A DNA stretch of 64,000 bases. Source: Pseudomonas entomophila L48 (GTDB lineage Bacteria > Pseudomonadota > Gammaproteobacteria > Pseudomonadales > Pseudomonadaceae). Under the pieces are notes generated by a model. It saw nothing but the letters and a program-made list of their open reading frames with translations, made no database searches and had not been told where the DNA came from. Positions 47,163 through 58,003 of the stretch are shown here, piece by piece. The stretch lies in assembly GCF_000026105.1 (NCBI RefSeq), contig NC_008027.1, forward strand, positions 492,501 through 556,500. The letters are read 5' to 3'. Both the position numbers and the translations under genes were made by a program. Numbering within the stretch: the stretch's first letter is position 1; each line of letters opens with the position of its first letter.

Positions 47163-48635
47163 ATGAGCACCGCCGCACAACAACAGAGCGCCGAGAACAG
47201 CGAATTCAGCATTCTCGACAGCATCATCGCCGAAACCCGCCTGACCCCGGACGACGAAGCCTACGACATCGCCAAGCGTGGCGTGTCGGCCTTCATCGAA
47301 GAGCTGCTCAAGCCGCAGAACGACGGTGAGCCGGTCAAGAAGGCGCTGGTCGACCGCATGATCGCCGAGATCGATGCCAAGCTCAGCCGCCAGATGGACG
47401 AGATCCTCCACCACCCGGACTTCCAGGCCATGGAATCGGCCTGGCGCGGGCTGCAGCTGCTGGTCGATCGCACCAACTTCCGTGAAAACATCAAGATCGA
47501 GATCCTCAACGTCTCCAAGCAGGACCTGCTGGACGACTTCGAAGACTCGCCGGAAGTGATGCAGGCTGGCCTGTACAAGCATATCTACACCGCCGAATAC
47601 GGCCAGTTCGGTGGCCAGCCGGTCGGCGCGGTCATCGCCAACTACTACCTGTCGCCGAGCTCGCCTGACGTCAAGCTGATGCAGTACGTCTCCAGCGTCT
47701 CCTGCATGTCCCACGCGCCGTTCATCGCCGCTGCCGGCCCGAAATTCTTCGGCCTGGAAAGCTTCACCGGTCTGCCGGACCTGAAGGACCTGAAGGATCA
47801 CTTCGAAGGCCCGCAGTTCACCAAGTGGCAGAGCTTCCGCGAGTCCGAGGACGCGCGCTACATCGGCCTGACCGTGCCGCGCTTCCTGCTGCGCAACCCG
47901 TACGACCCGGAGGAGAACCCGGTCAAGTCGTTCGTCTACAAGGAAACCGTGGCCAACAGCCACGAGCACTACCTGTGGGGCAACACTGCGTACGCCTTCG
48001 GTACCAAGCTCACCGACAGCTTCGCCAAGTTCCGCTGGTGCCCGAACATCATCGGCCCGCAGAGCGGTGGCGCGGTGGAAGACCTGCCGCTGCACCACTT
48101 CGAGAGTATGGGCGAGATCGAGACCAAGATCCCGACCGAAGTGCTGGTGTCCGACCGTCGCGAGTACGAGCTGGCCGAAGAGGGCTTCATTGCCCTGACC
48201 ATGCGCAAGGGCAGCGACAACGCGGCGTTCTTCTCGGCCAACTCGGCGCAGAAACCGAAGTTCTTCGGTATCAGCGCAGAAGGCAAGACCGCCGAGCTGA
48301 ACTACAAGCTGGGCACCCAGCTGCCGTACATGATGATCGTCAACCGCCTGGCCCACTACATCAAGGTCCTGCAGCGCGAGCAGCTGGGCTCCTGGAAGGA
48401 ACGCACCGACCTGGAGCTGGAACTGAACAAGTGGATCCGCCAGTACGTGGCCGACCAGGAGAACCCGAGCGCCGAAGTACGTGGCCGTCGTCCGCTGCGC
48501 GCCGCCCAGGTGATCGTCAGCGACGTGGAAGGTGAGCCGGGTTGGTACCGCGTCAGCTTGAACGTGCGTCCGCACTTCAAGTACATGGGTGCCGACTTCA
48601 CCCTGTCGCTGGTCGGCAAGCTGGACAAGGAGTAA
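47163..48635 (+). CDS. tssC: Type VI secretion sheath large subunit TssC (VipB)
   Basis: The 490-residue large sheath subunit, whose N-terminal part is recognised by ClpV after contraction in several systems. Conserved segments include MESAWRGLQLLVDRTNFREN, PVGAVIANYYLSPSSPDV and the C-terminal HFKYMGADFTLSLVGKLDKE. It lies 27 bases after tssB and 6 before tssE. No hcp gene lies between tssC and tssE, unlike the P. aeruginosa H1 cluster but like H2. Confidence 0.97.
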   Translation: MSTAAQQQSAENSEFSILDSIIAETRLTPDDEAYDIAKRGVSAFIEELLKPQNDGEPVKKALVDRMIAEIDAKLSRQMDEILHHPDFQAMESAWRGLQLLVDRTNFRENIKIEILNVSKQDLLDDFEDSPEVMQAGLYKHIYTAEYGQFGGQPVGAVIANYYLSPSSPDVKLMQYVSSVSCMSHAPFIAAAGPKFFGLESFTGLPDLKDLKDHFEGPQFTKWQSFRESEDARYIGLTVPRFLLRNPYDPEENPVKSFVYKETVANSHEHYLWGNTAYAFGTKLTDSFAKFRWCPNIIGPQSGGAVEDLPLHHFESMGEIETKIPTEVLVSDRREYELAEEGFIALTMRKGSDNAAFFSANSAQKPKFFGISAEGKTAELNYKLGTQLPYMMIVNRLAHYIKVLQREQLGSWKERTDLELELNKWIRQYVADQENPSAEVRGRRPLRAAQVIVSDVEGEPGWYRVSLNVRPHFKYMGADFTLSLVGKLDKE

Positions 48636-48641
48636 GCGTCG

Positions 48642-49061
48642 ATGATGAATGGTTACGGAAGCCTGTTCGAACGCCTGAGCGGCGAGTCCGACCAGCGTGC
48701 CAACTGGCGGCGTGAAGACGCCGCCATGGCTTCCGTGGCCGCTCATCTGGCGAAGATGCTCAGCACCCGGGCCGGCAGCGTGCAGACGCTTGCCGACTAC
48801 GGGTTGCCGGACCTCAACGACATGCGCCTTAGCCTTCACGATGCGCTCAGCCAGGCCCGTCGGGCCATCGAGCATTTCATCGAGGCCTACGAGCCGCGCC
48901 TGTCCGATGTCCGGGTGATTTCCCGACCGCGTGATCACGATCAGCTCAAGCTGGCTTTCAGTATCGAAGGCCAGCTTGAGGTGGACGGCATCAAGCGCTC
49001 TGTCAGTTTTGCCGCGCGCCTGGATGGCAGCGGGCAAGTCAGTGTCAGTCAAGGAGACTAA
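48642..49061 (+). CDS. tssE: Type VI secretion baseplate protein TssE (gp25-like)
   Basis: The 139-residue product resembles the T4 gp25 wedge protein that starts sheath polymerisation. GSLFERLSGE at the N terminus and LADYGLPDLNDMRL match family features; the central Glu-Pro-Arg motif is present as YEPRLSDVRV (about residues 88-97). Two ATGs in tandem (48642 and 48645) could serve as start. The 85-base gap to tssF (49062-49146) holds no gene. Confidence 0.93.
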   Translation: MMNGYGSLFERLSGESDQRANWRREDAAMASVAAHLAKMLSTRAGSVQTLADYGLPDLNDMRLSLHDALSQARRAIEHFIEAYEPRLSDVRVISRPRDHDQLKLAFSIEGQLEVDGIKRSVSFAARLDGSGQVSVSQGD

Positions 49062-49146
49062 CGATGTCGCGCCTCCCATAGCCCTGGATTTCACGAACCC
49101 TGCGCCACTGGCGGTACTCGAGATCTGAATTCAGGCGGAACGACGG

Positions 49147-50934
49147 ATGTCCTTCAATTACTACTACCAAAGCGAGCTGACGGCACTGCGCCAGCTGGGG
49201 CGGCGCTTTGCCGAACGCAGCCCGGCGCTGGCGCCGTTCCTCGGCCAGGCCGGGCGCGACCCGGACGTCGAGCGCCTGCTCGAGGGCTTCGCCTTCCTCA
49301 CCGGCCGCTTGCGGCAGAAGCTCGACGACGAGCTGCCTGAACTCACCCACTCGCTGATGCACCTGCTGTGGCCGAACTACATGCGCCCGCTGCCGGCGTT
49401 CAGCATCCTGCAGTTCGACCCCCTGCGCCAGGCCGGCCCGGCCCTGCGGGTCGAGCGCGACACGCCGGTTGAAGGCAAGCCGATCGACGGTGTCAGCTGC
49501 CGCTTTCGCACCTGCTACCCGACCGAGGTGCTGCCGCTGCGCCTGAGCGCGCTGAACTACTCGCTCAATGGCCAGGGCGCGCTGCTGAGCCTGCGCCTGG
49601 ACATGAACTGCGACGGCAACCTGGGCGATGTGAAGCTCAGCAAGCTGCGCCTGCACCTGGCCGGCGAGCGCTACATCAGCCAGATGCTCTACCTGAGCCT
49701 GCTGCGCAGCCTGGCCGGTATCGAGCTGATGCCGCTGGACAGCCACGGCAAGCCGATGCTCAACGCCAAGGGCGAGCCGCTGCTGCTGCGCGCGCCGGCG
49801 GCCAAGGTGCACCCGGTGGGCTTCGCCGAGGAAGAGGCGCTGATCCCTTACCCGCTGAACACCTTCCGTGGCTACCGTTTCCTGCAGGAGTACTTCGCCT
49901 TCCAGGACAAGTTCCTGTTCGTCGACGTGACCGGCCTGGAGGTGCTGCAGAGCCTGCCGGAGGAAACCCTCAAGCAGGTGCATGGCGTCGAGCTGCGCTT
50001 CGACATCCGCCGTGGCGAGGCCCAGCGCCTGCGCCCGACCCTGGACAACGTCAAGCTGTACTGCACGCCCATCGCCAACCTGTTCAAGCACGATGCGCTG
50101 CCCATCCGCCTGGATGGCAAGCAGGACGAATACCTGCTGCTGCCGGCCGAGCTCGACCTGGAGCATTGCGGGGTGTTCTCGGTCGATAGCGTGACCGGCT
50201 GGAGCCCGGGTGGCCTGGGCTACCAGAACTACGTGCCGTTCGAATCGTTCGAGCACGACGCCAGCTTCGACGTGCCGCAGAACCGCCCGCACTACAGCAT
50301 CCGCCAGCGCTCCTCGCTGCTGCACGACGGCCTGGACACCTACCTGAGCTTCGGCGTGCACCAGGCCGAGTCCCACGAGACGCTGTCGATCGAGCTGACC
50401 TGCACCAACCAGAACCTGCCGCGCCGGCTCAAGCTGGGCGACATCTGCATGCTCAGCGAGGAGACCCCCGAGTTCCTCACCTTCCGCAACATCACGCCGG
50501 TCACCGCCAGCTACGCGCCGCCGCTGAACCGCGACTTCCTGTGGAAGCTGATCAGCAACATGTCGCTGAACTACCTGTCGCTGGCCGACGTCGACGCGCT
50601 CAAGGTGATCCTCGAGACCTACGACCTGCCGCGCTACTACGACCAGCACGCCGAGAAAGTCAGCCGGCGCCTGCTCGGCGGGCTCAAGTCGATCCGCCAC
50701 CAGCACGTCGACCGCCTGCACCGTGGCCTGCCGCTGCGCGGCCTGCGCACCGAGCTGACCATCGACCCGGAAGGCTACATCGGCGAGGGCGACCTGTTCG
50801 TCTTCGCCTCGGTGCTCAATGAATTCTTCGCGCTCTATGCCAGCCTCAACTCGTACCACGAGTTGCGGGTGAAAAGCACACAAGGGGAGGTGTACCAATG
50901 GACACCACGCATGGGCCTGCAACCGCTGCTGTAA
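49147..50934 (+). CDS. tssF: Type VI secretion baseplate protein TssF
   Basis: TssF (VasA/ImpG family) builds the wedge with TssG, TssE and TssK. The 595-residue product begins MSFNYYYQSELTALRQLGRR, typical of the family, with LTGRLRQKLDDELPELTHSL following. The start has a modest upstream GGCGGAA. It overlaps tssG by 37 bases. Confidence 0.95.
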   Translation: MSFNYYYQSELTALRQLGRRFAERSPALAPFLGQAGRDPDVERLLEGFAFLTGRLRQKLDDELPELTHSLMHLLWPNYMRPLPAFSILQFDPLRQAGPALRVERDTPVEGKPIDGVSCRFRTCYPTEVLPLRLSALNYSLNGQGALLSLRLDMNCDGNLGDVKLSKLRLHLAGERYISQMLYLSLLRSLAGIELMPLDSHGKPMLNAKGEPLLLRAPAAKVHPVGFAEEEALIPYPLNTFRGYRFLQEYFAFQDKFLFVDVTGLEVLQSLPEETLKQVHGVELRFDIRRGEAQRLRPTLDNVKLYCTPIANLFKHDALPIRLDGKQDEYLLLPAELDLEHCGVFSVDSVTGWSPGGLGYQNYVPFESFEHDASFDVPQNRPHYSIRQRSSLLHDGLDTYLSFGVHQAESHETLSIELTCTNQNLPRRLKLGDICMLSEETPEFLTFRNITPVTASYAPPLNRDFLWKLISNMSLNYLSLADVDALKVILETYDLPRYYDQHAEKVSRRLLGGLKSIRHQHVDRLHRGLPLRGLRTELTIDPEGYIGEGDLFVFASVLNEFFALYASLNSYHELRVKSTQGEVYQWTPRMGLQPLL

Positions 50935-51905
50935 GCCGGCTGAGCCGGAGCATCCGCGAGTACTCGCTGTTCCAGGCGGTGCTGCTGGTGATGGAGCAGT
51001 TGCGCGAGGCCTACCCGTACCTGGAGGACGAGGAGCTCTACGACCTGGTGGAGTTCCAGGCCAATCCCAGCCTGGGTTTCCCCGGCAGCGACGTCGACCG
51101 CATCGAGTTCTTCCACGAGCACGGCCAGCTGCGCGCGCGCATGCGCTTCAACCTGATCGGCCTGGTCGGCTCCAGCTCGCCGCTGCCGGCGTTCTATGGC
51201 GAGCAGGCGCTGGGCGACAACGAGGACGGCAACCCGACGCGCACGTTCCTCGACCTGTTCCACCACCGCCTGCAGCGCCTGCTGCTGCCGATCTGGCGCA
51301 AATACCGCTACCGCGCCAGCTTCGAGAGCGGCGCCCTGGACGGGTTCTCGTCGCACCTGTTCGCCCTGATCGGCCTGGGCGGTGAAGAGATCCGCCGGGC
51401 CAAGGAGCTGAACTGGAAGCGCCTGCTGCCGTACCTTGGTGTGCTCAGCCTGCGCGCCCACTCGGCGGCGCTGATCGAGGCGGTGCTGCGTTACTACTTC
51501 AAGCACGCCGACCTGGTGATCGAGCAGTGCCTGGAGCGGCGCGTGGACATCCTCGAAGAGCAGTGCAACCGCCTGGGCCTGGCCAACAGCCTGCTGGGCG
51601 AAGACGCCGTGCTGGGCGAGCGCGTGCGCGACCGCAGCGGCAAGTTCCGCATCCACATCACCCAGCTGGATTGGCAGCGCTTTCACGAGTTCCTGCCGAT
51701 CGGTTTCGGTTACCAGCCGCTGTGCGCGCTGACGCGCTTCACCCTGCGCGACCCGCTGGACTACGACATCCGCCTGGAGCTGCGCCGCGAAGAGATTCGC
51801 GAGCTGCGCATCGGCGAACAGAACGTCTGCCACCTGGGCTGGACCAGTTGGCTGGGTCGCGAGCGCGCCGATGGCGTGGTGACCCTGGGAAGCAAAATTC
51901 ATTAA
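50898..51905 (+). CDS. tssG: Type VI secretion baseplate protein TssG
   Basis: TssG (VasB/ImpH family) joins TssF in the baseplate wedge. The 335-residue product shows FQAVLLVMEQ, VEFQANPSLGFPGSDVD and the conserved GLVGSSSPLPAFYGEQ (about residues 87-102). Its start lies inside the end of tssF with GGGGAGGTG upstream, so translation is probably coupled. Six bases separate it from clpV. Confidence 0.95.
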   Translation: MDTTHGPATAAVSRLSRSIREYSLFQAVLLVMEQLREAYPYLEDEELYDLVEFQANPSLGFPGSDVDRIEFFHEHGQLRARMRFNLIGLVGSSSPLPAFYGEQALGDNEDGNPTRTFLDLFHHRLQRLLLPIWRKYRYRASFESGALDGFSSHLFALIGLGGEEIRRAKELNWKRLLPYLGVLSLRAHSAALIEAVLRYYFKHADLVIEQCLERRVDILEEQCNRLGLANSLLGEDAVLGERVRDRSGKFRIHITQLDWQRFHEFLPIGFGYQPLCALTRFTLRDPLDYDIRLELRREEIRELRIGEQNVCHLGWTSWLGRERADGVVTLGSKIH

Positions 51906-51911
51906 GGACCA

Positions 51912-54536
51912 ATGGCCATGATCAACGTAGACCTGCAACAACTCGTCCAGGCCCTGGACGCCGACAGCCGCCGCGACCTGGAGCGCTCCGCCGAGCGCTG
52001 CGTGGCCCGTGGCGGCAGCAAGATCCTGGTGGAGGACCTGCTGCTGGGGCTGCTCGAACGCAGCGACAGCCTGCTGCAGCGTGCCCTGCAGGACGCGGCA
52101 GTCGACGTCGGCGAGTTCAGCGCCGCACTGCAGCCGAATGTCGAGCACAGCGCCACCCGCAACCCGGTGTTCGCGCCGGAGCTGGTGCAGTGGCTGCAGG
52201 ATGCGTTGTTGGTTTCCAACCTCGAGCTGGGCCAGAGCCAGGTCGACCAGGCCGCGTTGATCCTTGGTCTGCTGCGCAACCCGCTGCGCTATGCCGGCAG
52301 CCGCTACCACAAGCTGCTGTCGGGCCTGGATATCGAGCGTCTCAAGGGCTATGCCCTGTCGCAACAGCCTGCCGCACCGAAGGCTGCTGGCGCGCCCCAG
52401 GGCGAGTCGATGCTGCAGCGCTTCACCCACAACCTCACCCAGCAGGCCCGTGACGGCAAGCTCGACCCGGTGCTGTGCCGCGATGCGTCGATCCGCCAGA
52501 TGATCGATATCCTCGCCCGCCGCCGCAAGAACAACCCGATCGTGGTCGGCGAGGCCGGCGTGGGCAAGACCGCCGTGGTCGAGGGCCTGGCCGCGCGGAT
52601 CGTCGCTGGTGAAGTGCCGCCGGCGCTGCAAGGTGTCGACCTGCTGGCGCTGGACATGGGCCTGCTGCAGGCCGGGGCCAGCGTCAAGGGCGAGTTCGAG
52701 CGCCGCCTGAAAGGCGTGATCGATGAGGTCAAGGCCGCGCCGCGCCCGGTGATCCTGTTCATCGACGAAGCCCATACGCTGATCGGCGCGGGCGGCAATG
52801 CCGGTGGTTCCGACGCCGCCAACCTGCTCAAGCCGGCGCTGGCGCGTGGCGAGTTGCGCACCATCGCCGCCACCACCTGGGCCGAGTACAAGAAGTACTT
52901 CGAGAAGGATCCGGCCCTGGCCCGTCGCTTCCAGCCGGTGCAACTGCACGAGCCGACCGTGGGCGAGGCGGTGACCATCCTGCGCGGCCTGGCCCAGCTG
53001 TACGAGAAGAGCCACGGCATCTACCTGCGTGATGACGCCGTGGTCGCCGCGGCCGAGCTGTCGGCGCGCTACCTGACCGGCCGCCAGTTGCCCGACAAGG
53101 CCGTCGACGTGCTCGACACTGCCTGTGCCCGTGTACGCATCAGCCTGGCCGCGGCACCGGACAGCCTTGAGCGCCTGCGTGCCGAACTGGCCGAGGGCGA
53201 GCGCCAGCGCAACGCCTTGCGCCGCGATGCCGAGGCGGGGCTTGAGATCGACCAAGAGGCCTTCGAGCGCCTGGAGCAGCGCCTGGCCGAAGCCCATGAC
53301 CAGGAAATCGAGCTGGACGCCCGCTGGGCCCGTCAGCGTGAGCTGGCCGAGCAGGTGCTGGAGCTGCGCCAGCAGGTCGCCAACGCCCCCGTCGAAGCGC
53401 CAGCGCCAACTGAAGGCGAGGAGGGCGAGGACGCCATTGTCGGCGAAAGCCGCGAACAGCTCCAGCAGCGCCTGGCCGAGACCCACCAGGCCCTGCTCGA
53501 CGCCCAGGCCGAGGAACGCCTGGTCAGCGCCGAAGTGTGCCCGCGCCTGGTGGCCGAAGTGATCAGCGCCTGGACCGGCGTGCCCCTGAGCCAGCTGGCC
53601 CGCGAGCACAACGCCAAGGTGATCAGCTTCGCCGACGACCTGCGCGCGCGCATCCGTGGCCAGGAGCAGGCCGTGCACGCGCTCAACCGCGCCATGCGCG
53701 CCACCGCCGCCGGCCTGAACAAGCCCGATGCGCCGGTGGGTGTGTTCCTGCTGGTCGGCCCCAGCGGCGTCGGCAAGACCGAGACCGCGCTGGCGCTGGC
53801 CGACCTGCTGTACGGCGGCGACCGCTTCATCACCACCATCAACATGTCCGAGTTCCAGGAGAAGCACACCGTCTCGCGCCTGATCGGCGCGCCGCCCGGC
53901 TACGTCGGTTACGGCGAGGGCGGCATGCTCACCGAGGCGGTGCGCCAGAAGCCGTATTCGGTGGTGCTGCTGGACGAGGTGGAGAAGGCCGACCCGGACG
54001 TGCTCAACCTGTTCTACCAGATCTTCGACAAGGGCGTGGCCAACGACGGTGAAGGGCGCCAGATCGATTTCCGCAACACGCTGATCCTGATGACCTCGAA
54101 CCTGGCCAGCGACCAGATCAGCGCCCTGTGCGAAAACGGTGAGCGCCCGGACGCCGAGCTGCTCGAACAGCATATCCGCCCGGTGCTCAGCCGCCACTTC
54201 AAGCCGGCCCTGCTGGCGCGCATGCGCGTGGTGCCGTACTACCCGGTGGGCGGCCCGGTGCTGCGCGAGCTGATCGAGATCAAGCTGGGCCGCCTGGGCG
54301 AGCGCCTGCAGCGCAGGCAACTGGCGTTCAGCCACTGCCAGGCGCTGGTCGACCACCTGGCCGAGCGTTGCAGCCAGAGCGAAAGCGGCGCGCGCCTGAT
54401 CGACCACCTGATCGACACCCACGTGCTGCCCAAGGTGGCCGACCGCCTGCTCGACGCCATGGCCAGCGGCGAGGCGATCAGCCGCGTGCACGCCACCCTC
54501 GACGCGGATGCCGGCGTGATCTGCGAGTTTGCCTGA
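51912..54536 (+). CDS. tssH: Type VI secretion ATPase ClpV (TssH)
   Basis: ClpV disassembles contracted TssBC sheath so that it can be reused. The 874-residue product has a Clp-N domain (about residues 1-150), AAA+ module 1 with Walker A GEAGVGKTA (213-221) and FIDEAHTLIGAGG, a middle coiled-coil region rich in Glu/Arg/Leu (about 410-540), and module 2 with GPSGVGKTE (616-624) and LLDEVEKADPDV. ATG 51912 is used; ATG 51918 is a close alternative. Its stop is followed directly by the activator gene. Confidence 0.96.
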   Translation: MAMINVDLQQLVQALDADSRRDLERSAERCVARGGSKILVEDLLLGLLERSDSLLQRALQDAAVDVGEFSAALQPNVEHSATRNPVFAPELVQWLQDALLVSNLELGQSQVDQAALILGLLRNPLRYAGSRYHKLLSGLDIERLKGYALSQQPAAPKAAGAPQGESMLQRFTHNLTQQARDGKLDPVLCRDASIRQMIDILARRRKNNPIVVGEAGVGKTAVVEGLAARIVAGEVPPALQGVDLLALDMGLLQAGASVKGEFERRLKGVIDEVKAAPRPVILFIDEAHTLIGAGGNAGGSDAANLLKPALARGELRTIAATTWAEYKKYFEKDPALARRFQPVQLHEPTVGEAVTILRGLAQLYEKSHGIYLRDDAVVAAAELSARYLTGRQLPDKAVDVLDTACARVRISLAAAPDSLERLRAELAEGERQRNALRRDAEAGLEIDQEAFERLEQRLAEAHDQEIELDARWARQRELAEQVLELRQQVANAPVEAPAPTEGEEGEDAIVGESREQLQQRLAETHQALLDAQAEERLVSAEVCPRLVAEVISAWTGVPLSQLAREHNAKVISFADDLRARIRGQEQAVHALNRAMRATAAGLNKPDAPVGVFLLVGPSGVGKTETALALADLLYGGDRFITTINMSEFQEKHTVSRLIGAPPGYVGYGEGGMLTEAVRQKPYSVVLLDEVEKADPDVLNLFYQIFDKGVANDGEGRQIDFRNTLILMTSNLASDQISALCENGERPDAELLEQHIRPVLSRHFKPALLARMRVVPYYPVGGPVLRELIEIKLGRLGERLQRRQLAFSHCQALVDHLAERCSQSESGARLIDHLIDTHVLPKVADRLLDAMASGEAISRVHATLDADAGVICEFA

Positions 54537-54546
54537 GGTGGGTGTG

Positions 54547-56067
<1,521 letters not shown>

Positions 56068-56150
56068 CCGGCATGACCCCGACACCTACCTATTCCAACC
56101 CAGGCGCGCCCGTGGCGGCGCATGCCTCATCCGTACATGGAGTCGTTCCG

Positions 56151-56291
56151 ATGTTTCACCGTCACTGGCGGGTCACGTTGCTGGCCCTGGTTACCGCGTT
56201 CGCCCTGGCTGGTTGCGGTGGCAACTACAAGTTCGACGACGACAGCTACCGTCCCCTGGGAGACCCCCAGGCCCTCAACCGTGGCAACTGA
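56151..56291 (+). CDS. Small T6SS-associated lipoprotein (OrfX-like)
   Basis: A 46-residue product with a signal peptide and lipobox LAGC (Cys22), leaving only a 25-residue mature part with a DDDSYRPLGDP motif. Its position between the activator and fha equals orfX (PA1664) of the H2 cluster. The start is ATG 56151; an upstream frame from 56055 overlaps the activator gene and lacks a signal peptide start. Function unknown. It would be anchored in the outer or inner membrane, possibly next to TssJ. Confidence 0.8.
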   Translation: MFHRHWRVTLLALVTAFALAGCGGNYKFDDDSYRPLGDPQALNRGN

Positions 56292-56309
56292 GCACAAGGA
56301 GCCCTGACC

Positions 56310-57491
56310 ATGGAACTGGTTTTCGAACTGCTCGACAAACGCCAGCACGGCCGCACCGACTCGCCGACCAAGACCTTCGGCCGCGCCGGTGGCGAGATCG
56401 GCCGGGCCAAGGATTGCCACTGGAGCATCGAGGATGACAAGCGTCACCTGTCCAGCCATCACGCCCAGGTCACCTACGAGAACGGCGGGTTCTACCTGAC
56501 CGACATCAGCAGCAACGGCGTGCGCCTGGCCAGCAGCGGTGCCCAGCTGCGCAAGGGCGAGCCGTACCGCATCGAGCAGGGCGCGGTGTACCGCCTGGGC
56601 GACATCGAAGTGCGCGCGCGGCTGATCGACAGCGAGCCGGGCATGGATGTCAGCCTGGGCATGCCGGGCGGCAACATCATCCCCGACGACGCCTTCCTCG
56701 AACTCGACCCGATCAGCGCCCTGGACCAGGAAGAGTCCCGCCTGCATCCGATGGACGAGCTGGCGGCCATGGCCATGCCCGAGCCACCGGCCCGCCAGCG
56801 CGCCGACTACGCGCAGATCGACCGCGAAAGCCTGATCGTGCCGACCCTGGTGCCAGCCGTAGCACCGGAGCCCGCGCCTGCGCCGGCCCCGCGCGAGCGT
56901 CGCGACGACGCCTTCTGGAAGCGCTTCGGTGCCGCCCTCGGGGTGGACATGGACAACCTCGACGAGCAGGCCCGCGAAGACCTGGCGGTGCAGGCCGCCG
57001 GGCTGCTGCGCCACAGCATCGGCGGTTTGCAGCAGAGCCTGCGTACCCGCAGCGAGCTGAAGAACGAACTGCGCCTGTCGCTGACCACTCCGCAAGGTGC
57101 CAGCCGCAACCCGATCAAGGCGCCGCTGGAGGCCGACCAGGTACTCGGCGAGCTGCTCAAGCCACGCCGTGGCGGGCAGATGTCCGCCGAGCAGGCGGTG
57201 TCCCAGGCCTTCCGCGACCTGCAGGCGCACCAGGTGGCCATGCTCGGCGCCAGCCGCCACGCGCTGCGCAGCACCCTGGAGCACTTCGCCCCGGAACAGC
57301 TGGTATTGCAGTTCGAGCGCCAGGGCCGCCGGGGCCTGTTCGGTAGCCGCTGGAAATCCTACGTGCGCTACCACCAGGCCCTGATGGGCAACGAAGACTG
57401 GAGCGAGCGACTGCTGGCCAAGGACTTCGCCCGAACCTACGAAGAGCAGGTGCGCCTGATCGCTTCCCTTCATCACGACCCGCAAGGATGA
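56310..57491 (+). CDS. fha: Type VI secretion FHA-domain protein
   Basis: A 393-residue protein with an N-terminal FHA domain (about residues 20-100; FGRAGGEIGRAKDCHW, HLSSHHAQV and SSNGVRL carry the phosphothreonine-binding Arg, Ser and Asn), a variable Pro/Ala-rich middle, and a conserved C-terminal domain (about 200-390; RFGAALGVDMDNLDEQAR). FHA proteins relay Ser/Thr kinase and phosphatase signals to the T6SS. The phosphatase at 63745 is the likely partner, and its kinase is expected beyond the window end. It overlaps the possible tssJ start region by four bases. Confidence 0.92.
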   Translation: MELVFELLDKRQHGRTDSPTKTFGRAGGEIGRAKDCHWSIEDDKRHLSSHHAQVTYENGGFYLTDISSNGVRLASSGAQLRKGEPYRIEQGAVYRLGDIEVRARLIDSEPGMDVSLGMPGGNIIPDDAFLELDPISALDQEESRLHPMDELAAMAMPEPPARQRADYAQIDRESLIVPTLVPAVAPEPAPAPAPRERRDDAFWKRFGAALGVDMDNLDEQAREDLAVQAAGLLRHSIGGLQQSLRTRSELKNELRLSLTTPQGASRNPIKAPLEADQVLGELLKPRRGGQMSAEQAVSQAFRDLQAHQVAMLGASRHALRSTLEHFAPEQLVLQFERQGRRGLFGSRWKSYVRYHQALMGNEDWSERLLAKDFARTYEEQVRLIASLHHDPQG

Positions 57492-57496
57492 TTTCC

Positions 57497-58003
57497 ATGA
57501 CTCGCATCACCCGCACGATGCTCAGGGCGACGTGGGCCCTGGCCACCTTGTCCTGGCTGGCCGGCTGCAGCGCCCTGTCGCCGTATTCGCACATGACCAA
57601 GCTCGACCTCACGCTGACCGCCACCGACCAGCTCAACCTGGACATCAATGGCCGGCCGTCGCCGGTGGTGGTGCGCCTGTTCGAGCTCAAGCACCCGGTG
57701 GCGTTCGAGACCACCGATTTCTTCAGCCTCTACCAGCGCCCGAAAGAAGCCCTGTCGCCGGACATGGTGGCCAGCGAGGAGCATGAGCTGCGTCCGGGCG
57801 AGACCCTGACCCTCAAGCTCAGCATCGACCCCGACAGCCGCTTCGTCGGCATCATGGCCGCCTACCGCGACCTCGACCAGGCGCAGTGGCGCCGGGTGCA
57901 GGCGATCCGCGCCGGCGAGCGCGTGACCGCCAACTTCTACCTGGACCAGGCCGGTATCCACAATGGCGTGCCGGCAGTGGCACAAGCGGGTGAGCGCCCA
58001 TGA
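57497..58003 (+). CDS. tssJ: Type VI secretion outer-membrane lipoprotein TssJ
   Basis: TssJ anchors the TssJLM membrane complex in the outer membrane. The 168-residue product has a signal peptide with lipobox LAGC (Cys24) and a transthyretin-like domain (LDLTLTATDQLNLDINGRPS; VVVRLFELKHPVAFETTDFF). ATG 57497 with AAGGA eight bases upstream is preferred; ATG 57488 would add three residues and overlap fha. Its end overlaps tssK by four bases. Confidence 0.94.
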   Translation: MTRITRTMLRATWALATLSWLAGCSALSPYSHMTKLDLTLTATDQLNLDINGRPSPVVVRLFELKHPVAFETTDFFSLYQRPKEALSPDMVASEEHELRPGETLTLKLSIDPDSRFVGIMAAYRDLDQAQWRRVQAIRAGERVTANFYLDQAGIHNGVPAVAQAGERP

